DNA of 64,000 bases, from contig CAWEQS010000018.1 in NCBI GenBank assembly GCA_963811265.1, positions 161,862-225,861 of the forward strand, written 5' to 3'. This DNA comes from JAOUJD01 sp963811265. GTDB lineage: Bacteria > Pseudomonadota > Gammaproteobacteria > Burkholderiales > Burkholderiaceae_F. Position numbers and translations under genes: made by a program. A model generated the notes under the pieces. It ran no database searches. It saw nothing but the letters and a program-made list of their open reading frames with translations, and had not been told where the DNA came from. Of this stretch, positions 1-11,089 are shown one piece after another (the stretch's first letter is position 1; the number at the start of each line of letters is the position of its first letter).

Positions 1-1084
1 GCTGCTCGCGCTGCAGGTTGTCGACCAGGCCGGGGCGGCGCAGCACCTCCGCGTACAGACCCTCCGTCGGCAGGAACAGCAGCGCGTAGTCGGTCGTGTG
101 CGGCGGCTCGATGTACTTCTCCCGGATCCGGCGCGCCTCGAGCTTGATGCGGTTCTCGAGCGCGCGGCCCGCCTCCTCGACGGCCGGCAGGTCGACGCGC
201 TCCTGGGCCTGGTGCAGGCGCTCGTAGTCCTCGATCGGGAACTTGGCGTCGATCGGCATCCAGCACGGCTGGCCGCGGCCGGGCAGCTTGATCGCGAACT
301 CGACGCGGTCCTTCGAGCCCGGCCGGGTCGCGACGTTCACGTCGTACTGCTCCTTCGTCAGCATCTGCTCGAGCAGCGCGCCCAGCTGCACCTCGCCGAA
401 GCCGCCGCGCGTCTTCACGTTCGTCAGCACGCGCTTGAGGTCGCCCACGCCCGCCGCCAGCGTCTGCATCTCGCCGAGGCCCTTGTGCACCTGCTCGAGC
501 CGCTCCGACACGAGCCGGAACGACTCGCCGAGGCGCGCCTCGAGGGTGGTCTGCAGCTTTTCCTCGACCGTCGCCCGCATCTGGTCGAGCTTGGTCTCGT
601 TGCCCTGCTGCAGCGTGAGGAGCTGCGTCTGCAGCGTTGCTCGCACCTCGGCGAGGTTGTTCTGGATGCCGCGGCTCATGTCGGTGAGCTGCTGCTGCAT
701 CAGCGCCGAGAAGTCCTTCAGCTGCTTCGCGCTCTCCTCGCGATTGGCGCGCGCCGCCGCTTGCGCCGCCTCGTTCACCTTCGCGACCTGCTCGCCGAAG
801 CCGAGCAGCTGCTGCCCCTGCAGGCCCGCCACGCCGGTCATCTGCTGCGTCAGTCCCGACTGGACCTCGGCGAGCCGGGCGCTGACGTCGACGCGGACCT
901 GCGCGGACGTGCTCTCCACCGCCGCGCGCAGTTCGCGCTCGAGTCGCTCGTTGTCCTGCGCGAGCGTGGCGAGGCGCGCGTCGAGTTCCGGCGTGCGGTC
1001 GCGGCGCACCGCGACGATCAGCGCGACCAGCGCGAGCACCAGCGCCGCGCCGAGGGCGGCCATCAGAAGCGTCGTTTCAGTCAT
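1..1084 (-). CDS. rmuC: DNA recombination protein RmuC (C-terminus beyond window)
   Basis: The gene starts at an ATG at 1084 and runs off the left edge, so the C-terminus is missing. The protein has an N-terminal membrane anchor (about residues 5-25). A long coiled-coil-prone, Gln/Glu/Leu-rich segment follows to about residue 200. Then comes the RmuC nuclease-like core, with blocks such as GGFGEVQLGALLEQM, MPIDAKFPIEDYERL and DYALLFLPTEGLYAEVLRR. RmuC proteins limit DNA inversions and rearrangements and are thought to process DNA ends. The family assignment is secure; the exact biochemical role is only family knowledge. It is separated from the globin gene by about 80 bp. Confidence 0.95.
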   Translation of the reverse strand, partial: MTETTLLMAALGAALVLALVALIVAVRRDRTPELDARLATLAQDNERLERELRAAVESTSAQVRVDVSARLAEVQSGLTQQMTGVAGLQGQQLLGFGEQVAKVNEAAQAAARANREESAKQLKDFSALMQQQLTDMSRGIQNNLAEVRATLQTQLLTLQQGNETKLDQMRATVEEKLQTTLEARLGESFRLVSERLEQVHKGLGEMQTLAAGVGDLKRVLTNVKTRGGFGEVQLGALLEQMLTKEQYDVNVATRPGSKDRVEFAIKLPGRGQPCWMPIDAKFPIEDYERLHQAQERVDLPAVEEAGRALENRIKLEARRIREKYIEPPHTTDYALLFLPTEGLYAEVLRRPGLVDNLQREQ

Positions 1085-1166
1085 GCGGTCGATGATACGG
1101 GCGCCCGAGGCTCAGGCGACGAGCCGAGGCCGGCGCCGCCCCGGCTTCGAAGTGATCGCGCCGCAG

Positions 1167-1565
1167 TCAGCCAGCCTGGTTCCGCATCCAGTCGGCAGTC
1201 TGGAAAAAGGACTGCAGCAGCCGAACGCGCAGGTCTTCCCCGACGCCGCACTCGACCATCGCCTGGTTCATGCACGCGAGCCACTGGTCGCGCTCGCGCA
1301 CGCCGATGGCAAACGGCAGGTGGCGGGCACGCAGGCGCGGGTGGCCGAAGCGCGCGATGTAGAGATCGGGGCCGCCCAGCCAGCCGCTGAGGAACCAGTA
1401 CAGCTTGTCCCGCGCATCGGTGAGATCCGAGCCGTGCGCGCGGCGCAGGTCCGCGTACTCCCGCTCGAGGTCCATCAGGTCGTAGAACCGGTCGACGAGC
1501 GCTCGCACCGCCGCATCGCCGCCGAGGCGCTCGTACGGCGAGGAGGCAGGCAGCGCCTCGTTCAC
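1167..1565 (-). CDS. Group II truncated haemoglobin (TrHbO-like)
   Basis: This 132-aa protein has the length and core of a 2-over-2 truncated haemoglobin: YERLGGDAAVRALVDRFYDLM at the start, then YWFLSGWLGGPDLYIARFGHP and RARHLPFAIGVRERDQWL around the proximal histidine. Group II members bind O2 or NO, often for detoxification or redox sensing. The GTG start at 1565 overlaps the stop of the upstream gene as GTGA, which implies translational coupling to the uncharacterised 568-aa protein. The start was chosen for that overlap and because it gives a normal family length. Cytoplasmic haem protein; ligand and partner are not shown by the sequence. Confidence 0.9.
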   Translation of the reverse strand: MNEALPASSPYERLGGDAAVRALVDRFYDLMDLEREYADLRRAHGSDLTDARDKLYWFLSGWLGGPDLYIARFGHPRLRARHLPFAIGVRERDQWLACMNQAMVECGVGEDLRVRLLQSFFQTADWMRNQAG

Positions 1566-3268
1566 GGCGTGCCCTTCGACCGGACGGTGGCCGTCGCCAG
1601 AAGGGCCGCGAGTTCCCGGAAGAACCGTGGGTGCGCGACGGCGCTGCGCGCATACGGCGCTTCCTGCATCGCTCCCTTCGACAGCAGCATGGCGCCGAGC
1701 GCGAGGCGTTCCGCGCGCGGCCAGGAGGTCCAGCCCGGCAGCGCCGCGACGAGCGGCGCGAGCCGTTCGAACGCCGACCGTCCGGAAGCGACGCGTCGAG
1801 GCAGTCGCAGGCCACACGCCTGCGCGACCTCGGCGGCCAGCGCGCGCGCGCCGGCCCGGCGCGACCAGTGCGGCTGGACGGACAACTGCCGCGCCACCAC
1901 CGTTCCGAGGTGGTCCAGCGAGGACTCGTCGAAGGCGTCCGCGCCGTCCCAGTCCGGCAGGTCGAGCACGAGGTCGCCGCGCGCGAGTTGCCGCAGCGTC
2001 GCCGCCGGGCTGCGCCCGCCATCTGCCTGCAGCCGCGCCGCCTCGGCATCGGCGAGCCGCTGGTGTTCCGTCGAGGTCGGGCGGAATCCGAGGCGGTAGT
2101 AGAACCAGTAGGCGCCGCTCGCGATCGCTTCCGCGTTGCCGGCGCCGAACTGGTATCCGTTGACGATGAAGCGGCGCACACCGAACAGGCTGCGGAACGC
2201 ACGCAGCGTCTGCGCCCACAGGTACGTCGCCTCGCTGCCGCGGAAGGGGTCGAACACGTTGATGCCGGTGTTGGCCTGCCGGAACAAGGGTGACACGCCG
2301 CCATACCCGATCGGCACGCCATTGGACAGCAGGACGTAACCGTAGTTGGCCTCGAGCAGCAGGCGCTGCGCCGGCAGCACGCCGATCACCGCCAGTTGCA
2401 CGCCTTCACCGAGGTCGGCCAGGTAGACCTCGTCCGGGTTCGCCTGGTTCATCGCATGGACTTCGCGGCAACGCGCCGCCAGCGCCGAGCGGGCGACGTC
2501 GATGACGCGCACCGCGCGCCGGCGCGGCAGCCGCTCGATCGCGTCCAGCGGCGCCATCACGTGGCGCGCTAGTGGAACGGACAATCGGCGGAAGGCGGTG
2601 CGCAACACCGGCGCGCGCACGTCGATCCGGTTCAGCGTCACGCTCCGCGCCGAGCCGTTCAGGCGCCACCGGACCGGCACCTCGGCCTGGTCCCACGCCG
2701 CCGCGAAGCGGCCCCGCTCCGTCGCGGGCAAGGCGGCGCCCGCCTTCAACAGCCACTGCAGCGTAGAAGCGGCATCGCGCCGCTGCGCGAGCGCCAGCCA
2801 GCGCCGCGTCGGCATGCCGACGCCGAACGAGTCCCGCTCGACGTCGTTCAGGACCAGTGCAATCAGCTCATCGAGCCGCGCCGGATCTTCGACATTGGAC
2901 CAGTCGAGTTCGATCGCCGCGGGATCGTCCCCGCAGACCAGTGCCGCGATCGGGTGCGCGATCGCATAGCGCGACACGCTGCCGGCGATCCCGGTATTCG
3001 CGAAAGCGGCCTGCCCGGCGGCACCGAGCGCAGCGACCCGCCGCGGAATGTCGTTCAGCTGTTCGATGGCCCGTGACCGCACCTGCGCCGAACCGGGAAA
3101 CGCGACGAGGAAGAGCAAGTCCTCGTGATACGCCGAAAGCAGCGGCGAGGTCCGGAGTTCCCGCGCAGCCAGCGCGGCGAGCAGGCGTTCCTTGCCAGCC
3201 TCCGCGGCCGCGCCGAACGTCGAGCGAACCCGACGGAGCTCGCGCTGCAGCGCGGCGGAAGACGTCAT
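1562..3268 (-). CDS. Uncharacterised 568-aa protein, family A (GNAT-like segment)
   Basis: I do not recognise a named family. The ATG at 3268 follows a GGAG five bases upstream. There is no signal peptide or membrane segment, so it is probably cytosolic. A segment at about residues 311-395 carries SNGVPIGYGG, FDPFRGSEATYLWA, GYQFGAGNAEAIASGAYWFY and LGFRP. The last part resembles the cofactor-binding end of GNAT acetyltransferases, but this is inference. It is homologous along its whole length to the protein at 8518-10185, sharing for example GIAG near residue 100, LDLP/LDLD and the Leu/Arg-rich tail. Its stop overlaps the start of the truncated haemoglobin gene, so the two are probably made together. 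Confidence 0.8.
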   Translation of the reverse strand: MTSSAALQRELRRVRSTFGAAAEAGKERLLAALAARELRTSPLLSAYHEDLLFLVAFPGSAQVRSRAIEQLNDIPRRVAALGAAGQAAFANTGIAGSVSRYAIAHPIAALVCGDDPAAIELDWSNVEDPARLDELIALVLNDVERDSFGVGMPTRRWLALAQRRDAASTLQWLLKAGAALPATERGRFAAAWDQAEVPVRWRLNGSARSVTLNRIDVRAPVLRTAFRRLSVPLARHVMAPLDAIERLPRRRAVRVIDVARSALAARCREVHAMNQANPDEVYLADLGEGVQLAVIGVLPAQRLLLEANYGYVLLSNGVPIGYGGVSPLFRQANTGINVFDPFRGSEATYLWAQTLRAFRSLFGVRRFIVNGYQFGAGNAEAIASGAYWFYYRLGFRPTSTEHQRLADAEAARLQADGGRSPAATLRQLARGDLVLDLPDWDGADAFDESSLDHLGTVVARQLSVQPHWSRRAGARALAAEVAQACGLRLPRRVASGRSAFERLAPLVAALPGWTSWPRAERLALGAMLLSKGAMQEAPYARSAVAHPRFFRELAALLATATVRSKGTP

Positions 3269-3334
3269 GGAGACTCCGGACTGGAAACGGCAGCGAGCAT
3301 TGGCCGCGTGCGATGCGATCGTCGATCGGACGGA

Positions 3335-5839
<2,505 letters not shown>

Positions 5840-5967
5840 CCGGGAAGGGGCAATCAGAGGGCGCGGGGAGTATGACATTCCCCTCGCGTGGGGGTTTCGG
5901 GTGTCGTTCCGGGATTACCCGCTTGTCCCGAGTGGCTGCCTCCCGCGTCGGCCGACGCGCCGGGCCG

Positions 5968-7128
5968 TCACGCCATGGATCGGGACGCTGCCGCGAGCGC
6001 GGCGCGGGTCGGCGCGAGCATGGCGGCGTCGACGCCGAGGTCGGCGATGTCCGCGGGCACCGGTCGACCATCGAGCAGCGCCGCGGCCAGGCGCGACACG
6101 GCAGGCGACGTCTGGATGCCGTGGCCGCCCTGCCCGGCCAGCCAGAAGAAGTGCGGGACGCGCGGATCGAAGCCGACCACGAGAAGCTTGTCCTCGACGA
6201 ACGAGCGCAGGCCGGCCCAGCGCGCGACGATGCGCGGCACCTGCAGCGTCGTCGCCCGGCTCAGGCGGTCCACGACGACGGCGACGTCGTACTCGTCAGC
6301 TTGCGCGTCGCACGGCAGCGACGGCGTTTCGTCCGCGGGTGACGCGAGGATCCGGCCCGCGTCCGGCTTGATGTACCACTGCTCCTCGACGTCGATCACG
6401 GCGGGCCAGCGGCCGATGTCCACGCCCGCCGGTGGATCGAACGTGATCACGGTGCGCCGCTTCGGCACCAGGCCGATCGGCTTGGCACCGGCGAGCTTCC
6501 CGACGTCGTCGGCCCAGGCGCCCGCCGCGTTGACGATTCGTCCCGCGCGGAATTCTCCGGCCGAGGTCGACACTCGCCACGCACCGCCCGTGAAGTCGAG
6601 CGCGCGCACTTCGGCGTTGTTCACCAGCCGGCCGCCACGCGCGGACAGCTGGCGAAGGTACCCCATGTGCAGCGCGTGGACGTCGATGTCCATCGCGTCG
6701 GGCTCGAGAAGCCCGGCAGCGATCTGCTGCTCCGTGAAACACGGGACGCGGGCGCGCACCTCATCCCCGGTCAGCCACTCCAGGTTGCCCACCAGCGCCG
6801 CGCACTCGTCGGCAACCTGCCGCAGCTTCGCAAGCTGTGTGGCCGTCGCGGCGAGCAACGTGCCGCGCGGCGTCAGCAAGGGCGTCGAGGTGAAGCCGGC
6901 GGGCGGGTGCAGGAGGAACGACCGGCTCGCGCGCGACAGCGCCCGCTTCACTTCGGCGCCGTAGGTTTCGGTGAACAGCGCGGCCGAGCGGCCGGTCGTG
7001 TGGTAGCCGGGCTGGGGCTCGCGCTCGACCAGCACCACGCGCGATCCGGCGGCGATCTCCGCCGCGATGGACGCGCCGGCAATTCCGGCGCCAATGACGA
7101 TGACGTCGGTGGCTTCGACTGGTGGCAT
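5968..7128 (-). CDS. FAD-dependent oxidoreductase, DAO/glycine-oxidase superfamily
   Basis: The protein (about 386 aa) begins with an FAD-binding Rossmann motif (VIVIGAGIAGASIAAEIA, residues 9-26), followed by a ribose-binding VVLVERE. It ends with the second dinucleotide-contact block FWLAGQGGHGIQTSPAVSRL. This is the D-amino-acid oxidase/glycerol-3-phosphate dehydrogenase superfamily, which oxidises amines or hydroxyacids and passes electrons to O2 or quinone. The substrate cannot be read from sequence. The start at 7128 puts the dinucleotide motif at the usual distance; an in-frame start at 7164 would only add a basic leader. It is likely co-directional with, but separate from, the BMP gene upstream. 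Confidence 0.88.
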   Translation of the reverse strand: MPPVEATDVIVIGAGIAGASIAAEIAAGSRVVLVEREPQPGYHTTGRSAALFTETYGAEVKRALSRASRSFLLHPPAGFTSTPLLTPRGTLLAATATQLAKLRQVADECAALVGNLEWLTGDEVRARVPCFTEQQIAAGLLEPDAMDIDVHALHMGYLRQLSARGGRLVNNAEVRALDFTGGAWRVSTSAGEFRAGRIVNAAGAWADDVGKLAGAKPIGLVPKRRTVITFDPPAGVDIGRWPAVIDVEEQWYIKPDAGRILASPADETPSLPCDAQADEYDVAVVVDRLSRATTLQVPRIVARWAGLRSFVEDKLLVVGFDPRVPHFFWLAGQGGHGIQTSPAVSRLAAALLDGRPVPADIADLGVDAAMLAPTRAALAAASRSMA

Positions 7129-7238
7129 GGCGCGGAGCTTACTTCGACGGTCGCCCGCGCCCATGGTGACAGCGCGTGGTCGCCGTGCAGATCCGCCCGT
7201 CGATCGTCATGGCCACGGCGGGCGTCGAACCGGCCGGA

Positions 7239-8375
7239 CTACTTGCCTCCGACCGGAACCTTCCCGACCACGCCCTCGACGTAGTAGTCCATCTTCGACA
7301 GCTGCTCGTCGCTCAGCGCGCCGCTCTCGACGACGACCTTGCCGTCGTTCGTACGGACCGGGCCGGTGAACGGATGGAACGCGCCCTTGCGCAGCTCGTC
7401 CTCGCGCGCCTTCACCGCGTCGACCACGTCCTTCGGCAGCTTGTCCGACAGGCCTTCGAGCTTGATCATGCCTTCGCGGATGCCGCCCCACACCGGCTCG
7501 ACCTTCCACGTTCCATCGAGCGCCGCCTGCGCGCGCCGCGTGTAGTAGTCGCCCCAGTGATGCGTGACGGCCACCAGTTGCGCGTTCGGGCCGAACTTGG
7601 CCATGTTGGAGTGGTAGGCGACGGCCATCTTGCCCTTCTCCTCGGCCGCGGCGACGGTCGCCGTCGAGTCCGTGTGGTGCGTCACGACGTCGGCGCCCTG
7701 CCCCATCAGCGCGCTGGCGGCGTCGCGCTCCTTGCCCGGGTCGTACCAGGTGTTGACCCACACGACGCGCACCTGCGCCTTGGGGTTCACGCTGCGCGCG
7801 CCGGTCGCGAACGCGTTGATTCCCTGCAGCACCTCGGGAATCGGAAACGCGGCGACGTAGCCAAGCGTGTTCGTCTTCGTCATCCGGCCGGCGATCATGC
7901 CGGCGAGGTAGCGCCCTTCGTAGAACCGGGCGTTGTAGGTGTTGACGTTCGCGGCGGTCTTGTAGCCGGTCGCGTGCTCGAACTTCACGTCCTTGAATTC
8001 CTCGGCCACCTTCAGCGTCGGGTTCATGAAGCCGAACGACGTCGTGAAGATCAGCTTGTGGCCCTGCTGCGCGAGGTCGCGGATGACGCGCTCCGCGTCG
8101 GCGCCTTCCGGCACCTTCTCGACGTAGGTCGACGTCACCTTGTCGCCGAGCGCCTTGAGCATCTCGCCGCGGCCCAGGTGGTGCTGCGAGGTCCAGCCGG
8201 CGTCGCCGACCGGGCTGACGTACACGAACCCGACCTTCAGCGGCTCCGGCGCCGCGGGCGCCGCGGCGGCCTTCGGCGCTTCGGCCTTCGGTGCGGGCGG
8301 CGCTTCCTGCTTGCCGCAGGCGGCCGCGAGCACGGCGATGAACGTCATGGCGACGAGTCTGGCGGAGGCGTGCAT
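7239..8375 (-). CDS. BMP-family ABC transporter substrate-binding lipoprotein
   Basis: The 378-aa protein starts with a lipoprotein-like signal (MHASARLVAMTFIAVLAAAC), then an Ala/Pro/Lys linker to about residue 45. The basic membrane protein (BmpA/PnrA) fold follows, with KVGFVYVSPVGDAGWT, LIFTTSFGFMNPTLKVA, YLAGMIAGRMTKTNTLGYV and GADVVTHHTDST. BMP proteins bind purine nucleosides or related ligands and feed an ATPase plus two-permease transporter. That transporter is encoded on the same strand at 10169-13746 but is separated from this gene by an opposing gene. A GGGGA lies eight bases before the ATG at 8375. Confidence 0.92.
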   Translation of the reverse strand: MHASARLVAMTFIAVLAAACGKQEAPPAPKAEAPKAAAAPAAPEPLKVGFVYVSPVGDAGWTSQHHLGRGEMLKALGDKVTSTYVEKVPEGADAERVIRDLAQQGHKLIFTTSFGFMNPTLKVAEEFKDVKFEHATGYKTAANVNTYNARFYEGRYLAGMIAGRMTKTNTLGYVAAFPIPEVLQGINAFATGARSVNPKAQVRVVWVNTWYDPGKERDAASALMGQGADVVTHHTDSTATVAAAEEKGKMAVAYHSNMAKFGPNAQLVAVTHHWGDYYTRRAQAALDGTWKVEPVWGGIREGMIKLEGLSDKLPKDVVDAVKAREDELRKGAFHPFTGPVRTNDGKVVVESGALSDEQLSKMDYYVEGVVGKVPVGGK

Positions 8376-8517
8376 CGGTTTCCCCGTGATCGATGGTCTT
8401 CTGAAGCGCGAAATTCTACGGTAGCGTGGTCCCGCATCGCGGTGGCCTCGCCCGTTCGGGCTTACATTGCGGACCACGCTGCCGGCCCACCTGAACTTCG
8501 CACCGGGAAACGCAACC

Positions 8518-10185
8518 ATGGCGACGTCCGCCCTGACCGACCTCGAACGTCGCAAGGACCGCTTCGACCCCGCGTCGGCGCGGCTGAAGCTGAAGCGACT
8601 GCGCGAACTCGCGCGCACGCGCCTCGCGCGCGCCGACCAGGTGCAGCGGCTGCACGAGGTGCTGTGCTTCATGCGCGCCTACCCGGACAACGCCGACGTG
8701 CTCCGCGCGGTGGAGGCGATGCTGGCCCGCTTCGACCAGCGCGCCGACCTGCGCGCGCACCGCGCCGCGCTGGCCTACTCGGGCATCGCCGGCACGACGA
8801 TCTGGTTTCCCTTCTTCTATCCCACCGCGCTGTGGCTCGCGCAACGCTGGCCGGCCCGGCTCGTGCTCGAGCGCGCCGACACCGAGGCCGGCGAATCGAT
8901 CGCGGACCTGCTGCCTGCCCTGCTGACACCGGTCGAGGCGCACGGGCTGCGCGAGTCGAAGCTGCCGGGATTCGAGGCGCTCGACGCGGTGCGCGGCCGC
9001 GATACCGACGCGACCTTCCTCGTCCGCCGTGTCAGCGCGCTGCCCGCGGACGAGCGCACGCGCGAGGCGTACTACGACGCCATCAACCCGAGTTGCGAAC
9101 TGCTGCCGGGACCGGACACGCCGAGCCGCACGCACGCTGCGCTGCCCGGCGTGGAGCCGGTGTGGCAGTCCGGTCCGCTGCGACGCGAGCGGCCCGACCT
9201 CTCGAAGGAGATCGGGCGTCCGCCGCGCACGTTCCGGCCGGCGACGCCCACCGAGGCCGAAGCGCTGATCACGCTCGCGCGGGAAGCGATGGTCACGCGC
9301 TCGCGCGACCTCGACGCGTTCGCCTACGCCAACGCGCAGGATGCATGGTGGATCGAGGACGACGGCGGGCTCGCGTTCGCACTGATCGGCATGCGCAGCG
9401 GGCGCCGCGCGGTCGTGCCTGCGATCTACGGCGGCCTGACCCTGCAGAACGGCGTGCCGGTCGGCTATCACCAGTGCGATCTCGTCGGCCGCAGCGCGGC
9501 GATCTCGTTCAACACCTTCGAGACGTTTCGCGGTGCAGAAGCGGCCCACACGTTCGCCCGGCTGCTGGCGGCGCTCGCGCGCGTCTTCGGCACGCGTTCG
9601 TTCAGCATCGAGCCGTACCAGCTTGGCAAGGGCAACGACGAGGGGCTCGCGTCGGGCGCCTGGTGGTTCTACGCCAAGCTCGGCTTCCGGCCGCGGGCAC
9701 GCGACGGCCTGGCGCTGGCGCGGCGCGAGTTCGCCCGGCTTGCACACTCGAAGACCCACCGGACGCGGCCGGACACGCTGCGCGCACTGGCCGAGCATCA
9801 CCTCTTCCTCGACCTGGATGCGCGCGACCCGGCGCCGCTCGTCACTCCGGCGGCGGTCGGGCTGGCCGCCGCGCGTCACCTGACGCGACTCGCCGGCAGC
9901 GACCGGGCCGCGGCCGTCGCGCAGGCAAGTGCCGATGCCATGCAGCGATGCGGCCTGGCCTCGCTCGACGGCTTCACCGCCGAGGAACGCCGGGCGTGGG
10001 ACGCGTGGGCGCCGGTCCTCTCGATGTTGCCGCTCGCGCAGTGGAGCGCCGCCGAGCGCGAACAGATGGTGCGGCTCGTCCGCGCGAAGGCCGAGGACTC
10101 GGAGCGCAACTACGTGCTCGGCTTCGCGGCGCTGCCGCGCCTCGAACGCGCGCTGGGGCGCCTTGCGGTCAGGCGTTCGGGTTGA
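8518..10185 (+). CDS. Uncharacterised 555-aa protein, family B paralogue (GNAT-like segment)
   Basis: This is a divergent full-length relative of the protein at 1562-3268. Shared blocks include GIAGT near residue 85, QNGVPVGYH, FNTFETFRGAEAAHTFA, YQLGKGNDEGLASGAWWFY and LGFRP (about residues 309-392), then HHLFLDLD and a Leu/Arg-rich C-terminus. No signal peptide or membrane helix is visible. The ATG at 8518 has a GGGAAA about nine bases upstream. It lies divergently from the BMP gene, and its last 17 bases overlap the end of the convergent permease gene. I do not know its function. The middle segment looks like the end of an acetyltransferase fold, which is inference. Confidence 0.8.
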   Translation: MATSALTDLERRKDRFDPASARLKLKRLRELARTRLARADQVQRLHEVLCFMRAYPDNADVLRAVEAMLARFDQRADLRAHRAALAYSGIAGTTIWFPFFYPTALWLAQRWPARLVLERADTEAGESIADLLPALLTPVEAHGLRESKLPGFEALDAVRGRDTDATFLVRRVSALPADERTREAYYDAINPSCELLPGPDTPSRTHAALPGVEPVWQSGPLRRERPDLSKEIGRPPRTFRPATPTEAEALITLAREAMVTRSRDLDAFAYANAQDAWWIEDDGGLAFALIGMRSGRRAVVPAIYGGLTLQNGVPVGYHQCDLVGRSAAISFNTFETFRGAEAAHTFARLLAALARVFGTRSFSIEPYQLGKGNDEGLASGAWWFYAKLGFRPRARDGLALARREFARLAHSKTHRTRPDTLRALAEHHLFLDLDARDPAPLVTPAAVGLAAARHLTRLAGSDRAAAVAQASADAMQRCGLASLDGFTAEERRAWDAWAPVLSMLPLAQWSAAEREQMVRLVRAKAEDSERNYVLGFAALPRLERALGRLAVRRSG

Positions 10186-11089
10186 ACGGCTTGCCGAGCG
10201 AAGCGGGCATGTTCAGCCGGATCCAGCGCGGATTGCGCGAGATCAGCGCGAGCACGACGATGGTGGCGAGATACGGCGTCATCGCGAGCAGCTGGGTCGC
10301 CACTTCGATGCCGAGTCCCTGCAGGTGGAACTGCAGCATCGTGACGCCGCCGAAGAGGTAGGCGCCCAGCAGAACGCGCCCCGGGCGCCACGTCGCGAAC
10401 GTCACGAGCGCGAGCGCGATCCAGCCGCGCCCCGCCACCATGCCCTCGGACCACAGCGGCGTGTACACCGTCGACAGATAGGCGCCCGCGAGCCCCGCGC
10501 ACGCGCCGCCGAAGGCCAGCGCGGCGAAGCGGATGCGGCGCACGGGGTAGCCGAGGGCGTGCGCCGATTCGGGCGACTCGCCGACCGCGCGCAGCACGAG
10601 GCCGCCGCGCGTCCGGAACAGGAACCACGCGACCGCCCCCGCGAGAGCGAGCGCGCCGTAGACGAGCCAGTGATGGCCGAACAGGGCCGGCCCGAGCACG
10701 GGAATGTCCCGCAGGACCAGGATGCCGTCGTGCTCGCGCGCGGGCAGCGTCACGCCCTGCAGCGGCTGGCCGATGAACGCGGACAGCCCGGCACCGAACA
10801 GCGCAAGCGCCAGGCCGGTGGCGAACTGGTTCGTCAGCAGCCCGAGCGTCATCGCGCCGAACAGGATCGCCAGCGCCGCGCCCGCAAGCGCGCCGGCGAC
10901 GAAGCCGAGGCCGTACGAGCCGGTCCAGTGGACGACCGTGAATCCGAGCACCGCGGCCACCAGCATGATTCCTTCGATGCCGAGGTTGACGACGCCACTG
11001 CGCTCGCTGATCACGATGCCGAGCGCCGCCAGCAGCAGCGGCGTGCCCGCGTTCATCGTCGTGGCGACCAGGGCGACGAAGCTCTCCAT
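10169..11089 (-). CDS. ABC transporter permease, BMP/nucleoside type, subunit 2
   Basis: The 306-aa protein is an almost wholly hydrophobic BPD_transp_2 permease. It begins MESFVALVATTMNAGTPLLL and carries the conserved ALGIVISERSGVVNLGIEGIML block, a family hallmark near residues 22-43. It also has RTRGGLVLRAVGESPESA, which contacts the ATPase. It pairs with the larger permease encoded just upstream; the two genes overlap as TGATG. Together with the ATPase at 12244 and the BMP lipoprotein it would form a nucleoside-type importer. The 3' end overlaps the opposing gene at 8518-10185 by 17 bases. Confidence 0.92.
   Translation of the reverse strand: MESFVALVATTMNAGTPLLLAALGIVISERSGVVNLGIEGIMLVAAVLGFTVVHWTGSYGLGFVAGALAGAALAILFGAMTLGLLTNQFATGLALALFGAGLSAFIGQPLQGVTLPAREHDGILVLRDIPVLGPALFGHHWLVYGALALAGAVAWFLFRTRGGLVLRAVGESPESAHALGYPVRRIRFAALAFGGACAGLAGAYLSTVYTPLWSEGMVAGRGWIALALVTFATWRPGRVLLGAYLFGGVTMLQFHLQGLGIEVATQLLAMTPYLATIVVLALISRNPRWIRLNMPASLGKPFNPNA

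Noticed and set aside
7176..10361. Plus-strand open frame of 1061 codons
   Set aside because: It covers the antisense of the BMP gene and an alternative frame of the family B gene; composition is Arg/Ala/His-rich without motifs.
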